Of a stretch of DNA of 64,000 nt, positions 1-8,361 are shown one piece after another (position 1 is the first letter of the stretch; each line of letters starts with the position of its first letter). The stretch comes from JAHEAO01 sp942492375 (GTDB taxonomy: Bacteria > Pseudomonadota > Alphaproteobacteria > Rhodobacterales > Rhodobacteraceae), in NCBI GenBank assembly GCA_942492375.1, contig CALOEL010000005.1:62001-126000 (forward strand), read 5' to 3'. The notes beneath the pieces are model-generated. The model searched no databases. It had not been told where the DNA came from and saw only the letters and a list, made by a program, of their open reading frames with translations. Made by a program: the position numbers and the translations under genes.

Positions 1-17
1 CTCGCCCAGACGGTAAT

Positions 18-1085
18 TCACCGGGGGCGGGCGCGCTGGACCATTCCGAACAGATCGCGCGGATCGTCGGGATCGGCGATGATGTCGAGTTCCTGATAGA
101 ACGGATGGTCCCTCAGTTTGTCACGCAGATAGCGCAGGGCGGAGAAGTCCTCGATGGCGAAGCCGACGCCGTCGAACAGCGTGATCTGACGGTCATTGGT
201 CCGTCCCGACGCGGCGCCGGTGATAACCTGCCACATTTCGGTGACCGGAAAGTCGTCCGGCATCTGCTGGATCTCGCCTTCGATCCGGGTCTGGGGCGGG
301 TATTCCACGAAGACGTCGGAGCGGGCCAGGATGTCCTTGTGCAACTCGGTCTTGCCGGGACAGTCGCCGCCGATCGCGTTGATGTGCTGGCCCGCGCCCA
401 CCATGTTGTCGGTCAGGATCGTGGCGAATTGCTTGTCGGCGGTGCAGGTGGTGATGATCTGTGCGCCTTCGATGGCCACTTCCGGCGTCGAGCAAGGCAC
501 AAGGTCGAAGCCCTGTCCGGTCAGGTTGCGAACCACCTTGTCCGTCGCGGCCCGATCGATATCGTAGAGCCTAAGCGTGTCCACGCCGCAGATCGCGCGC
601 ATCGCCAGCGCCTGGAATTCCGACTGAGCGCCATTGCCGATCATTGCCATGACCTTGCTGCCTTTCGGCGCGAGGTGGCTGGCCACCATCGCCGAGGTGG
701 CCGCCGTGCGCAGCGCGGTCAGCAGCGTCATCTCGGTCAAGAGTTCGGGATAGCCCGTGTCGACCCGCGCCAGAAGGCCGAAGGCAGTGACTGTCTGCAG
801 GCCCTCCCTAGTGTTCTTTGGGTGGCCGTTGACGTATTTAAAACCGTAATCCTCTCCGTCGGAGGTCGGCATCAGCTCGATCACGCCTTCGGCGGAATGG
901 CTGGCCACGCGCGGGGTCTTGTCGAATTTTTCCCAGCGTCGGAAATCGTCCTCGATATAGCGCGCGAGGTCTTTCAGCATGGTCTCGATGCCGATGCTGT
1001 GGACGAGCTTCATCATGTTCTCGACGCTGACGAAGCGGATGTAGGCAAGGTCGGAGGGGGCGGGAGCGGGCATTTCGGGTCTCAC
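18..1085 (-). CDS. ocd: ornithine cyclodeaminase
   Basis: Probably deaminates and cyclises L-ornithine to L-proline plus ammonia in the cytoplasm, the last step of arginine-opine use. The protein (355 aa) has the mu-crystallin/ornithine cyclodeaminase fold: an N-terminal substrate domain with a TALRTAATSA stretch, then a Rossmann segment beginning MIGNGAQSEFQ near residue 150 that binds NAD, and the family's INAIGGDCPGKTEL motif. The GTG start at 1085 overlaps the arginase stop by 4 bp, which suggests coupled translation; an ATG at 1073 is the alternative. It is the last complete gene of a ten-gene operon. Other members of the family reduce cyclic imines, but the neighbouring arginase makes ornithine the natural substrate. 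Confidence 0.88.
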   Translation of the reverse strand: MRPEMPAPAPSDLAYIRFVSVENMMKLVHSIGIETMLKDLARYIEDDFRRWEKFDKTPRVASHSAEGVIELMPTSDGEDYGFKYVNGHPKNTREGLQTVTAFGLLARVDTGYPELLTEMTLLTALRTAATSAMVASHLAPKGSKVMAMIGNGAQSEFQALAMRAICGVDTLRLYDIDRAATDKVVRNLTGQGFDLVPCSTPEVAIEGAQIITTCTADKQFATILTDNMVGAGQHINAIGGDCPGKTELHKDILARSDVFVEYPPQTRIEGEIQQMPDDFPVTEMWQVITGAASGRTNDRQITLFDGVGFAIEDFSALRYLRDKLRDHPFYQELDIIADPDDPRDLFGMVQRARPR

Positions 1086-2008
1086 ATATGGCTGCGGGTT
1101 GGGCGGTCGAACACGCGGCGGCCGAAGAGCGACGCGGTGAGGTCGACCATGAGCGACGCGGTGCGGCCGCGATCATCAAGGAAGGGGTTGAGTTCCACGA
1201 GATCAAGCGAGGTCGCGAGACTGCTGTCGTGCAGCATCTCCATGACCAGATGTGCCTCCCGGAAGGTGGCGCCGCCCGGCACGGTGGTGCCCACCGCGGG
1301 GGCGATGGCGGGTTCGAGGAAATCGACATCGAGCGAGACATGCAGCATGCCGTCAGCGGCCTTGACCCGTTCCAGAAATTCCGTCAACGGAGCGGCGATG
1401 CCGCGCTCGTCGATCTGGCGCATGTCGATGGCGGTCATGCCGGATTGCGTGATGAACTCCCGTTCTGGCGCATCAACCGAGCGTAGTCCGATGAAGCAGA
1501 CGTTCTCGGGCGGCACCGGCGCCTCGACGGCAGGAAAGCCGTCGAACCCGGTCTGTCCGGTGACATAAGCGATGGGGGTGCCGTGCAGATTGCCGGACGC
1601 GGTGGTCTTGGGCGTGTTGATATCCGGGTGGGCATCGAGCCAGAGCACGAAGAGCGGGCGCCCGGCCTTGGTCGCATGGGATGCCACACCGGCGACAGTG
1701 CCCAGCGACAGCGCGTGATCTCCGCCCATGAAGACGGGGAACCCTTCGCCCATGGCCGCCTCTGCGGCCTCTGCCAGTATCTGCGTCCAGGCGATGGTTT
1801 CCTCAAACGCATGCACTTCGCCCCGGGGAGCGTCGGCCACCCAAGCGGGGCCGGGCAGGTTGCCGCGGTCCTCGACCTGCCAGCCCAGCGATCCAAGCGA
1901 CTCGGACAGCCCGGCGGTGCGATAGGCGTCCGGGCCCATGATGCAGCCGCGGCGGCGCTTGCCGCAATCCATGCCGGCCCCGATCAGAATGCATCTCCGC
2001 GTGCTCAT
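1082..2008 (-). CDS. arginase
   Basis: Hydrolyses L-arginine to L-ornithine and urea. The 308-aa protein carries all the ureohydrolase manganese ligands: GGDHA (His98), the DAHPD block (Asp125, His127, Asp129) and SLDVDFLEP (Asp227, Asp229). The N-terminus (ILIGAGMDCGKRRRG) is of arginase type rather than agmatinase type. It overlaps ridA upstream and ocd downstream by 4 bp each, so the three should be translated together. Together with ocd it gives a route from arginine to proline, as in the noc and occ opine operons of Agrobacterium. The fate of the urea is not shown by this window: no urease structural genes are present. Confidence 0.9.
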   Translation of the reverse strand: MSTRRCILIGAGMDCGKRRRGCIMGPDAYRTAGLSESLGSLGWQVEDRGNLPGPAWVADAPRGEVHAFEETIAWTQILAEAAEAAMGEGFPVFMGGDHALSLGTVAGVASHATKAGRPLFVLWLDAHPDINTPKTTASGNLHGTPIAYVTGQTGFDGFPAVEAPVPPENVCFIGLRSVDAPEREFITQSGMTAIDMRQIDERGIAAPLTEFLERVKAADGMLHVSLDVDFLEPAIAPAVGTTVPGGATFREAHLVMEMLHDSSLATSLDLVELNPFLDDRGRTASLMVDLTASLFGRRVFDRPTRSHM

Positions 2009-2361
2009 GCGTTGTCTCCTTTCGCTACTGCCGCCGTCACGATGATCTCGACCAGCAGGTCCGGCCCGGCAAGCCTTGCCTCGCCGCAGGCCCGCGCCGG
2101 GGCGTGGCCTTCGGGCACCCAGGCATCCCAGACTTCGTTCATAGCATCGAAATCGCTCATGTGGGCGAGCCAGACGATCGCTTGCAAAATATGCGCCTTT
2201 GACGATCCGGCCTCGTCCAGCAGGGCCTCCACGCGCGAAAGGCAGTCCCGCGCCTGTTCAGCCACGTCCGAGCCGCTGCCGACCTGTCCGCAGAGACAGG
2301 CGGTGCCGTCATGCTTGACGATCTTGCTCATCCTGGCGTTCGTATGCATCCGTTCGATCAT
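2005..2361 (-). CDS. RidA/YjgF/YER057c/UK114 family protein
   Basis: Small (118 aa) RidA-type protein. Archetypal family members hydrolyse reactive enamine/imine intermediates released by amino acid oxidases and PLP enzymes. Family features are the N-terminal block ending LCGQVG and the C-terminal PACGEARLA-like turn, where the Arg that binds the carboxylate is expected. I chose the ATG at 2361 because AAGGAG lies 7 bp upstream; an ATG at 2379 would overlap the permease stop by 4 bp. Its place in an operon with a flavin amino-acid-type oxidase suggests it clears the imine made when an opine is oxidised, which is an inference. Confidence 0.82.
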   Translation of the reverse strand: MIERMHTNARMSKIVKHDGTACLCGQVGSGSDVAEQARDCLSRVEALLDEAGSSKAHILQAIVWLAHMSDFDAMNEVWDAWVPEGHAPARACGEARLAGPDLLVEIIVTAAVAKGDNA

Positions 2362-2375
2362 GGCGCTCTCCTTGG

Positions 2376-3134
2376 TCATCGGGTCGGCTCGGGCGTCGCC
2401 GGTGCGTCCATCGTCGTCTCGCGGCGGGTCAGGTGACGCAGGTAGCGCCGTTCGAGCCAGCGGAAGACACGGGTGATGGCGAAGACGATCAGGAAATAGA
2501 GCAGGGCCGCCGTGATGAAGCCCTCATAGGCGAGGTAGTAGCGCCCATTGAGCCAGCGTCCAACGCCGAGGATGTCCTGCAGGGTGATCGTGCTGGCGAC
2601 GACCGAGCCGTGCAGCATGAAGATGACCTCGTTGGAGTAGGCCGGGACGGCGCGGCGGAAGGCCGAGGGCAGGATGATGCGGCGCATGCGCGACCGGTAG
2701 GAATGCCCCGTGGCGATGGCGGCCTCGACCTCGCCCTTCGGCGTGTCGACAATGGCGCCGCGCAGCAGCTCGGTCGTGTAGGCCGCGGTGTTGAGCGTGA
2801 AGGCGATCAGCGCGCACCACCAGGCCGAGGACAGGACCGGATCCCAGAGCCAGCTTTGGCGGACCACCTCGAACTGGCCGAGGCCGTAGTAGATCAGGTA
2901 GGTCTGGACCAGAAGCGGCGTGCCGCGCAGCACGTAAGTATAGCTCCAGACCAGCGGGTTGAAGACCCGGTGGCGGCTGGCCCGCGCGATGGCCATCGGG
3001 ATCGCCAGAATGCCCCCCAGAACGAGCGCCAGAACGGTCAGGTTAAGCGTCATCCAGACGCCATAGAGGAAACGGTCGAAATTCTCCGCGACCAGCGCGA
3101 TGTCGAGTGGGATGTATGACAGAAGGTTTTCCAT
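2376..3134 (-). CDS. polar amino acid/opine ABC transporter permease (OccM/HisM type)
   Basis: Inner-membrane permease subunit, 252 aa, of the HisMQ/GlnP family (BPD_transp_1). An N-terminal GVWMTLNLTVLALVLGG segment starts the transmembrane domain, and the cytoplasmic EAA loop that contacts the ATPase reads EVEAAIATG near residue 150. The C-terminus is basic (RWLERRYLRHLTRR). It pairs with the permease just upstream, as such importers use two related permeases. Its gene lies between that permease (3-bp gap) and ridA. By context it imports a basic amino acid conjugate such as octopine or nopaline; substrate specificity cannot be read from the sequence. Confidence 0.87.
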   Translation of the reverse strand: MENLLSYIPLDIALVAENFDRFLYGVWMTLNLTVLALVLGGILAIPMAIARASRHRVFNPLVWSYTYVLRGTPLLVQTYLIYYGLGQFEVVRQSWLWDPVLSSAWWCALIAFTLNTAAYTTELLRGAIVDTPKGEVEAAIATGHSYRSRMRRIILPSAFRRAVPAYSNEVIFMLHGSVVASTITLQDILGVGRWLNGRYYLAYEGFITAALLYFLIVFAITRVFRWLERRYLRHLTRRETTMDAPATPEPTR

Positions 3135-3137
3135 GGC

Positions 3138-3827
3138 TCAGCTCCTCACCACGCCGCGGCTGTAGCGGCGGTCGAGCGCCCGCAGGCCGAGGTCTGAAAT
3201 GCCGGTCAACATCAGGTAGATGACGAAGGCCGCTGCCATGAAGGTGAAAAGCTCACCGGTCGAGCGCCCCGCCGTGAAGGCGTTGTAGACCAGATCCTGC
3301 AACCCGATCACCGAGACGAGCGCGGTCGTCTTGAGTTGTACCAGCCAGTTGTTGGTGAAACCGGGCAGCGCATAGCGCACCATCTGCGGCCAGATAATGT
3401 GCCGGAAGATGAGCTGCCCTGGCATGCCGCAGCTGATCCCGGCCTCGATCTGGCCGCGCGGGATCGCCATGATCGCGCCGCGGAAGGTCTCGGTGAAATA
3501 GGCGCCGAAGATGACGCCGATGGTCGCCGCACCGGCGACGAACTTGCTGATCTCGACATAGTCCCAAAGCCCGGTGGCGGTGCCGATGGAATTGACCGTG
3601 ACCTGCCCGCCGAAGAAAACCAGCAGGATCAGCACAAGGTCGGGAACGCCCCGGACTATGGTGGTGTAGGCGCCCGCCACCCGTTGTGCGAGGCGGCTCG
3701 CGGAGAGCTTTGCCCAGGCCCCCAGAAGCCCGAAGACGAGCGCGATGGCAAGCGACACCAGCGCAAGCTGGACCGTCATGATCGTCCCGGCGATGAGTTG
3801 CGCCTTGTATTCGAGTATCAGGTCCAT
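3138..3827 (-). CDS. polar amino acid/opine ABC transporter permease (OccQ/HisQ type)
   Basis: Second permease subunit of the importer, 229 aa, beginning MDLILEYKAQL. The start at 3827 is set by a good ribosome binding site (GGAGGAGACGCTC before the ATG); the longer open frame to 3947 runs into the binding-protein gene and lacks support. It has the ARTIVRGVPDLV-type block of the HisQ/ArtQ family and an EAA loop (GQIEAGISCGM). The order binding protein, permease, permease follows occJ-occQ-occM logic. A 52-bp gap separates it from the binding-protein gene, large enough for a processing or attenuation site, although I see no clear hairpin. Confidence 0.86.
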   Translation of the reverse strand: MDLILEYKAQLIAGTIMTVQLALVSLAIALVFGLLGAWAKLSASRLAQRVAGAYTTIVRGVPDLVLILLVFFGGQVTVNSIGTATGLWDYVEISKFVAGAATIGVIFGAYFTETFRGAIMAIPRGQIEAGISCGMPGQLIFRHIIWPQMVRYALPGFTNNWLVQLKTTALVSVIGLQDLVYNAFTAGRSTGELFTFMAAAFVIYLMLTGISDLGLRALDRRYSRGVVRS

Positions 3828-3879
3828 GAGCGTCTCCTCCGATGTGGCGGGGCGGCGGGTGCCTCCCCTCCGGCTTCGG

Positions 3880-4680
3880 TCAGTTGGTTGCTGCGTCCGC
3901 GGAGTCCGGCCGGCCACCATAGATGTCGAACGGGAAATACTTGCCATTGATCTCGGCGTAGGTGCCGTTCTCGCGGATCGCGGTGATCGCCGCGCTCAGC
4001 GCATCGCGCAGTTCCTCGTCGCCTTGGCGCACGGCGATGCCGACGCCCTCGCCATAACATTCCACATCCAGATGGTCGCCACCGAGGAAGGCGTAGTCCG
4101 CGCCCTCATCGGTGCTCAGGAAGCTTTCCTGCGCTATCAGCGAATCCGACAATTGCGCGTCGATCCGGCCGAGCGCGAGATCGCGGAACACTTCCTCCTG
4201 CGTGCCGTAGAGCACGACCTCGGCATCGGGGAACATCCTCTCGGCATAGCACTGGTGGGTGGCACCGCGCTGCACGCCAATGCGCTTGCCCGCCAGCCCC
4301 TCGTCCTCGAAATCGGCATCCTTCGGCGCGACGATCCGCGCGGGCGTCTGGTAGTACTTGTCCGAGAAGTCGATCTGGCGCTTGCGCTCCTCGGTGATCG
4401 ACATCGAGGCGACGATCGCGTCGAATTTCTGCGCCTTCAGCGCCGGGATCATGCCGTCCCATTCCTGCTCGACGAGTTCGCATTCGCGGCTCATCTCGGC
4501 GCAGAGCGCGTTGGCGATCTCGATGTCGAAGCCGGCAAGTGTGCCATCGGCCTCCTTGTAGGAAAACGGCGGATAGGCGCCTTCGACGCCAATGCGCAGG
4601 GTATCTTGCGCCATCGCCGGAGCCGCAAATGCGGCAAGCCCGATGGCGGCGAAAGTTGTAAGGAACATTCTTCTGATCAT
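3880..4680 (-). CDS. periplasmic polar amino acid/opine binding protein (OccT/HisJ type)
   Basis: Periplasmic solute-binding protein, family 3 (266 aa). A signal peptide is evident: MIRR, a hydrophobic core, and APAMA before the predicted cleavage ahead of QDTLRIG. The mature protein shows the type II binding fold with the family signature GFDIEIANALCAEM near residue 70 and the second-lobe motif KRIGVQRGATHQ. It delivers substrate to the two permeases encoded downstream. Aromatic and acidic residues in the first lobe would fit a cationic ligand, but the choice of octopine, nopaline or free arginine is an inference from the downstream enzymes. The gene lies 38 bp after the ATPase gene. Confidence 0.87.
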   Translation of the reverse strand: MIRRMFLTTFAAIGLAAFAAPAMAQDTLRIGVEGAYPPFSYKEADGTLAGFDIEIANALCAEMSRECELVEQEWDGMIPALKAQKFDAIVASMSITEERKRQIDFSDKYYQTPARIVAPKDADFEDEGLAGKRIGVQRGATHQCYAERMFPDAEVVLYGTQEEVFRDLALGRIDAQLSDSLIAQESFLSTDEGADYAFLGGDHLDVECYGEGVGIAVRQGDEELRDALSAAITAIRENGTYAEINGKYFPFDIYGGRPDSADAATN

Positions 4681-4718
4681 GGTAGTCTCCTCTTTGCAGT
4701 GGTTGGTTGGGGAAGTGG

Positions 4719-5495
4719 TCAGTTCATGCGCGCCAGAAAGGCTTTGAACTGCTCGGTTTCGGGGTTGGAAAACAGCTTGGCGGGCGGACCTTCCTCGCAG
4801 ACCTCGCCCTTGTGCAGGAACACGGTCTTCGATGACACGTCGCGTGCGAATGACATCTCGTGCGTAACCACCAGCATGGTGCGTCCCTCATCGGCAAGGT
4901 CGCGCATCACGCTCAGCACCTCGCCCACAAGCTCCGGGTCGAGCGCCGAGGTCGGTTCGTCGAACAGCATGACGTCGGGGTCCATCGCCAGCGCCCGGGC
5001 GATTGCCACGCGCTGCTGCTGGCCGCCGGAGAGATGTGCGGGGTAATAGTCGGCACGATCGGACAGCCCGACCTTGGCCAGAAGTGCGAGCGCCTTTTCA
5101 CGCGCCTCCGCCTTCGGGGTCTTCTGGACATAGAGCGGGCCTTCCAGCACGTTTTCCATCACCGTCATGTGCGACCAGAGATTGAAGCCCTGGAACACCA
5201 TCGCGAGGCGCGCGCGCATCCGTTCGACCTGCCGGATGTCCTCGGGCACGGTTTCGCCGTGGCGGTTCTGCTTCATGCGGATTTTTTCACCGGCCAGGTA
5301 GACATCGCCGGAATTCGGCGTCTCCAAGAGGTTGATGCAGCGCAGGAAGGTGCTCTTGCCGGACCCCGAGGCGCCAAGGATGGCGATCACATCGCCTTTG
5401 TGCGCTTCCATCGAGACGCCCTTGATCACCTCGTGGTTGCCGAAGCTCTTGTGCAGGTCATCGACCTTGAGTGCGGAAGGCTCAGTCATGTTCAT
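4719..5495 (-). CDS. polar amino acid/opine ABC transporter ATP-binding protein (OccP/HisP type)
   Basis: ATPase subunit (258 aa) of the importer. All ABC motifs are present: Walker A GASGSGKST (41-49), Q-loop VFQGFN (Gln102), signature LSGGQQQR (155-162), Walker B VMLFDE (175-180) and H-loop VVTHE (His212). The inserted segment around residues 70-95 is typical of HisP/OccP proteins. The start at 5495 overlaps the stop of the upstream oxidase gene by 4 bp (ATGA). The transporter genes sit in the middle of the catabolic operon, between the oxidase subunits and the arginine-degrading enzymes. Confidence 0.9.
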   Translation of the reverse strand: MNMTEPSALKVDDLHKSFGNHEVIKGVSMEAHKGDVIAILGASGSGKSTFLRCINLLETPNSGDVYLAGEKIRMKQNRHGETVPEDIRQVERMRARLAMVFQGFNLWSHMTVMENVLEGPLYVQKTPKAEAREKALALLAKVGLSDRADYYPAHLSGGQQQRVAIARALAMDPDVMLFDEPTSALDPELVGEVLSVMRDLADEGRTMLVVTHEMSFARDVSSKTVFLHKGEVCEEGPPAKLFSNPETEQFKAFLARMN

Positions 5496-6865
5496 GTCTC
5501 CTGATGAGATGCGAGGGCTGCCAGTTCACCGAGCTTCACCGGCTTGATCGGCGAACGGGCGCGTGGCGTTGCGGGCGTGGTGCCGCAGGATGCAAGTATG
5601 CCGCGCACCGTCAGGTCGCACATGCGGCCCTGGCAGGGGCCCATTCCGGCGCGGGTGGCGGTCTTGACCTGGCGCGGGCCGTTTGCGCCTTCGTTCAGCG
5701 ACTGGCGAATGTCGGCGGCGGTGATTTCCTCGCAGCGGCAGACGATCGTCTCGGCCTCGGGCGCAAGAAACTCCGGTAGCGGTGCGTAGGCGGCGTCAAG
5801 AAACGGCCGGATCGCCATCGCGCGCCGGAACGCCGCGCGATCCGTCGCGGACTTCCGGTCGCGATCGTCTTCGCTCAACCGCCCGGAAAGATGAAGAATG
5901 TCCAACGCGGCCAGCCTTCCCGCCGCCTGCGCGGCCTCGGCGCCGCCGATGCCGGCACCGTCGCCTGCGACATGGATGCCCGGCAGATCTGTCCGGCCCC
6001 AGGCGCCCACGACCGGCTGAAACGCCTGCTGCGCGGAATTCCACGTATGAGTGATTCCGGCAGCCCGGCTCATGTGGGTCGAGGGCACGACGCCCTGATG
6101 CGTCAGAAGAAGCGGCGTGGTCAGCCGATGGTCGCGACCTTTCGCCGTGAAGGTAAAGGCGATGGCGCCATCCTCGGTCGCGGCGGCCCGGAAGCCGGTG
6201 ACGCCGGTATAACGCGCGACCCCCGTCGCCTTGATCTTGCGCAAAAGGCCAAGACCCTTGATGAGCGTCGGCGCCGCCAGAAATGCGCGCGGCAGATGCC
6301 TCGACGCTCGCAACATCATCGCCGCTGTCTGCGTCTCCACCAGTGCCCGTGGCGGCGCGCCCGCATCGATCATCTGCGCCGCGATCAGATAAAGGAGCGG
6401 CCCCGACCCGGCCAAAACCGCGTCGCGCGGCAAGAGCCCTGCGCCTTTCATCAGGATCTGTGCCGCCCCCGCCGGCATCACGCCGGGCAGCGTCCAGCCG
6501 GGAAACGGAACCGGGCGTTCCTGCGCTCCGCCCGCCAGCAGGACGTGGCGGGCCGGGCAGATATGGCTCACACCATTACGGGACCAGACGACGCGTGGAC
6601 CGGCCTCGACGCGCCAGACGGTCGCGCCGAACTCGGCCGTGATGCCGGGGGCGTCCAGCGCCTCGACAAGCGGGCGACCGGCGGCGTAGTCCGTGCCGAG
6701 ATACGGCCGGGTATCGCCGTTGACGCCGACATTGCGGTAGATCTGCCCCCCGGGCCGCGGCTGTTCGTCCAGCAGCAAAACCTGTGCGCCGCCTTGCACG
6801 GCGGCCGCGGCGGCGGCCATCCCGGCCGGGCCCGCGCCGACGATGATGAGATCGGCGTCACGCAT
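5492..6865 (-). CDS. opine oxidase-like FAD/NAD(P)-binding subunit A with C-terminal [2Fe-2S] domain
   Basis: Flavoprotein of 457 aa related to opine/octopine oxidase subunit A (OoxA), HcnB and D-hydroxyproline dehydrogenase alpha. The FAD Rossmann motif IIVGAGPAGMAAA is at residues 7-19, a second dinucleotide motif (LAGSGPLLYLIA) lies near residue 150, and GIHVAGDGAGIGGAEAA is the C-terminal FAD contact. The end holds a BFD-like cluster region with CRCEE and, further on, CQGRMC, likely [2Fe-2S] ligands. It overlaps the small ferredoxin-like gene by 8 bp. With that subunit and the DAO-type subunit it should form a membrane-linked dehydrogenase complex splitting the secondary amine of an opine. 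Confidence 0.84.
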   Translation of the reverse strand: MRDADLIIVGAGPAGMAAAAAAVQGGAQVLLLDEQPRPGGQIYRNVGVNGDTRPYLGTDYAAGRPLVEALDAPGITAEFGATVWRVEAGPRVVWSRNGVSHICPARHVLLAGGAQERPVPFPGWTLPGVMPAGAAQILMKGAGLLPRDAVLAGSGPLLYLIAAQMIDAGAPPRALVETQTAAMMLRASRHLPRAFLAAPTLIKGLGLLRKIKATGVARYTGVTGFRAAATEDGAIAFTFTAKGRDHRLTTPLLLTHQGVVPSTHMSRAAGITHTWNSAQQAFQPVVGAWGRTDLPGIHVAGDGAGIGGAEAAQAAGRLAALDILHLSGRLSEDDRDRKSATDRAAFRRAMAIRPFLDAAYAPLPEFLAPEAETIVCRCEEITAADIRQSLNEGANGPRQVKTATRAGMGPCQGRMCDLTVRGILASCGTTPATPRARSPIKPVKLGELAALASHQET

Positions 6866-7178
6866 TTCCTGCGCCTCCGCTCAGGTTGCGCAAACCACGC
6901 TGCCGCCGCAGAACCATGCCATCGCGTACCGTGGTCATGCAGCCCTGGCAGTTCGGGCGACCGTCCACCTCGACCAGACAGTCGAAACAGACCCCCATCA
7001 TGCAAAAGGCGGTGCGCGGCGCCCCTGTCCCGCTGGTACGCGAGGGGTCGCCCGAATGGGCCAGCAGCGCCGCCGCGACGGTATCGCCTGCCCGTGCTGA
7101 GACCGGCTCGCCGTCGACCGTCAGATGGACAGTTGCCCCCGGATCAGGCTGCGTCAGAAAGCGCGAAGCGATTTTCAT
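6858..7178 (-). CDS. (2Fe-2S)-binding small subunit of opine oxidase-like complex (HcnA type)
   Basis: Small ferredoxin-like subunit (106 aa). The cysteine pattern CMMGVCFDC followed by CQGC about 12 residues later fits a plant-type [2Fe-2S] cluster of the HcnA/SoxA-like family. It would pass electrons between the two flavoprotein subunits. The gene overlaps both neighbours (35 bp with the DAO-type subunit, 8 bp with subunit A), so the three oxidase genes form one translational block. The predicted start MKIASRF lies inside the end of the upstream gene, which is usual for this family. Confidence 0.84.
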   Translation of the reverse strand: MKIASRFLTQPDPGATVHLTVDGEPVSARAGDTVAAALLAHSGDPSRTSGTGAPRTAFCMMGVCFDCLVEVDGRPNCQGCMTTVRDGMVLRRQRGLRNLSGGAGNA

Positions 7179-8268
7179 CGAAAGCCTCCAGATCGGGTGC
7201 GCTTGAAGTGTCGTCTATCCAGTCGGCAAGGATGCTGGCATGCAGCGGGGCCAGGGTGACGCCGCTGTGACAGGTCACGAGATATGCGCCGGGATGCTTT
7301 GGCGAACGCGCATAAACCGGGTAGCCGTCCGGGGACATGACACGCAGCGCGCCCCAGGCACGTACGACCCGGACGTCGGCCAGCGCCGGAACGACATCTA
7401 CTACGTGCCGCGCCAGCCGCGCCATCACGTCCAGTGTTTCGCTGTCATCCGGCCCGGCATCGGCCTTGGTGCCGCCGATCTGCACGCCGCCTTCATTGAC
7501 CTGCCGTATCGTGCTGGACAGGAACGGCAGCCGACAGGCCAGCTTTTCGGTGATGAGAAGTTCGCCGCGTTGCGCGCGGACCCGGGTGACGAATCCCAGT
7601 TGCGCAGCAAGCGATGTCGCGCCGAGACCGGCGCAGAGCACGACACGCTCCGCACCATGTCTTTCGCCGCTCTGCAATGTCAGATCAAATCCGCCGCCAG
7701 CCGCCGCCGCGATGCCGGACACCGGCGCATCCGCGATGAGGCGGCCGCCAAGTGCTGTGACTGCGGATCGCAGGGCCCTGAGCAAACGCAGCGGATTCAC
7801 ATGACCATCGAGCGGGCAGAACGTGGCCCCGACGACAGCCCGTCCGATTTCGGGATGTATCCGCCGCAACTCGTCGCCGCTGATGATCTCATGTCCGAAC
7901 CGGTTCCCGAGATGTGCCTGCTGGCGTTCGAGCGCCGCCGCGAACTCCCCAAGCTCCGCCTGATGCGTGAAGAACTCGAATCCGCCGGACTGGTCCAACG
8001 CCAGATCGGTGCCTGTGAGATCCCTCAGCATCGCCGCGAAACCGGGCCATGCGGCAACCGCGTCGCGCGTCAATTCGGCATAAGGTGCAAAGTCGGCACC
8101 TTTCCCCTGAAGCCAGACAAGACCGAAATTCCCCTGCGACGCGCGGAAATCACCGTCCGACCCGTCGAGCACGGTCACCTGTCGGCCGGCCTGCAACAGG
8201 CCAAGCGCTGTCGACAGGCCCACAACGCCGCCGCCGATGATCGCGATTTCTGATGTTCCGGTTGCCAT
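7144..8268 (-). CDS. DAO-family FAD-dependent oxidoreductase (opine oxidase subunit B type)
   Basis: FAD-dependent amino acid oxidase-type subunit of 374 aa (OoxB/HcnC relatives). The N-terminal dinucleotide fold reads IAIIGGGVVGLSTALGLL, and the C-terminal block around HSGVTLAPLHA is the usual second FAD contact. The ATG at 8268 is preferred because GGAGGAATCGC precedes it; the frame opens 10 codons further up without a ribosome site. This is the first gene of the operon and faces the LysR gene. The likely reaction is oxidation of the C-N bond of an N-(carboxyalkyl) amino acid, releasing arginine and a keto acid. A D-amino acid substrate remains possible. Confidence 0.84.
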   Translation of the reverse strand: MATGTSEIAIIGGGVVGLSTALGLLQAGRQVTVLDGSDGDFRASQGNFGLVWLQGKGADFAPYAELTRDAVAAWPGFAAMLRDLTGTDLALDQSGGFEFFTHQAELGEFAAALERQQAHLGNRFGHEIISGDELRRIHPEIGRAVVGATFCPLDGHVNPLRLLRALRSAVTALGGRLIADAPVSGIAAAAGGGFDLTLQSGERHGAERVVLCAGLGATSLAAQLGFVTRVRAQRGELLITEKLACRLPFLSSTIRQVNEGGVQIGGTKADAGPDDSETLDVMARLARHVVDVVPALADVRVVRAWGALRVMSPDGYPVYARSPKHPGAYLVTCHSGVTLAPLHASILADWIDDTSSAPDLEAFDENRFALSDAA

Positions 8269-8280
8269 GCGATTCCTCCG

Positions 8281-8361
8281 AAAGGGAAAATCGCACATGT
8301 ATCATCATACGAATAATTCTTGTTTTTGCCTAACTCATACCTTCATGATATGCATTGAGCC
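8281..8361. promoter_or_regulatory. divergent control region with two inverted repeats, probable LysR sites
   Basis: AT-rich gap between the opine operon and its LysR gene. Two inverted repeats are visible: GTATCATCATAC at 8299-8310, and TCAT-N6-ATGA at 8335-8348, next to the LysR start. LysR-type regulators typically bind such dyads between divergent genes and respond to a pathway substrate. The exact operator and the two promoters are inferred, not shown. Confidence 0.5.
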
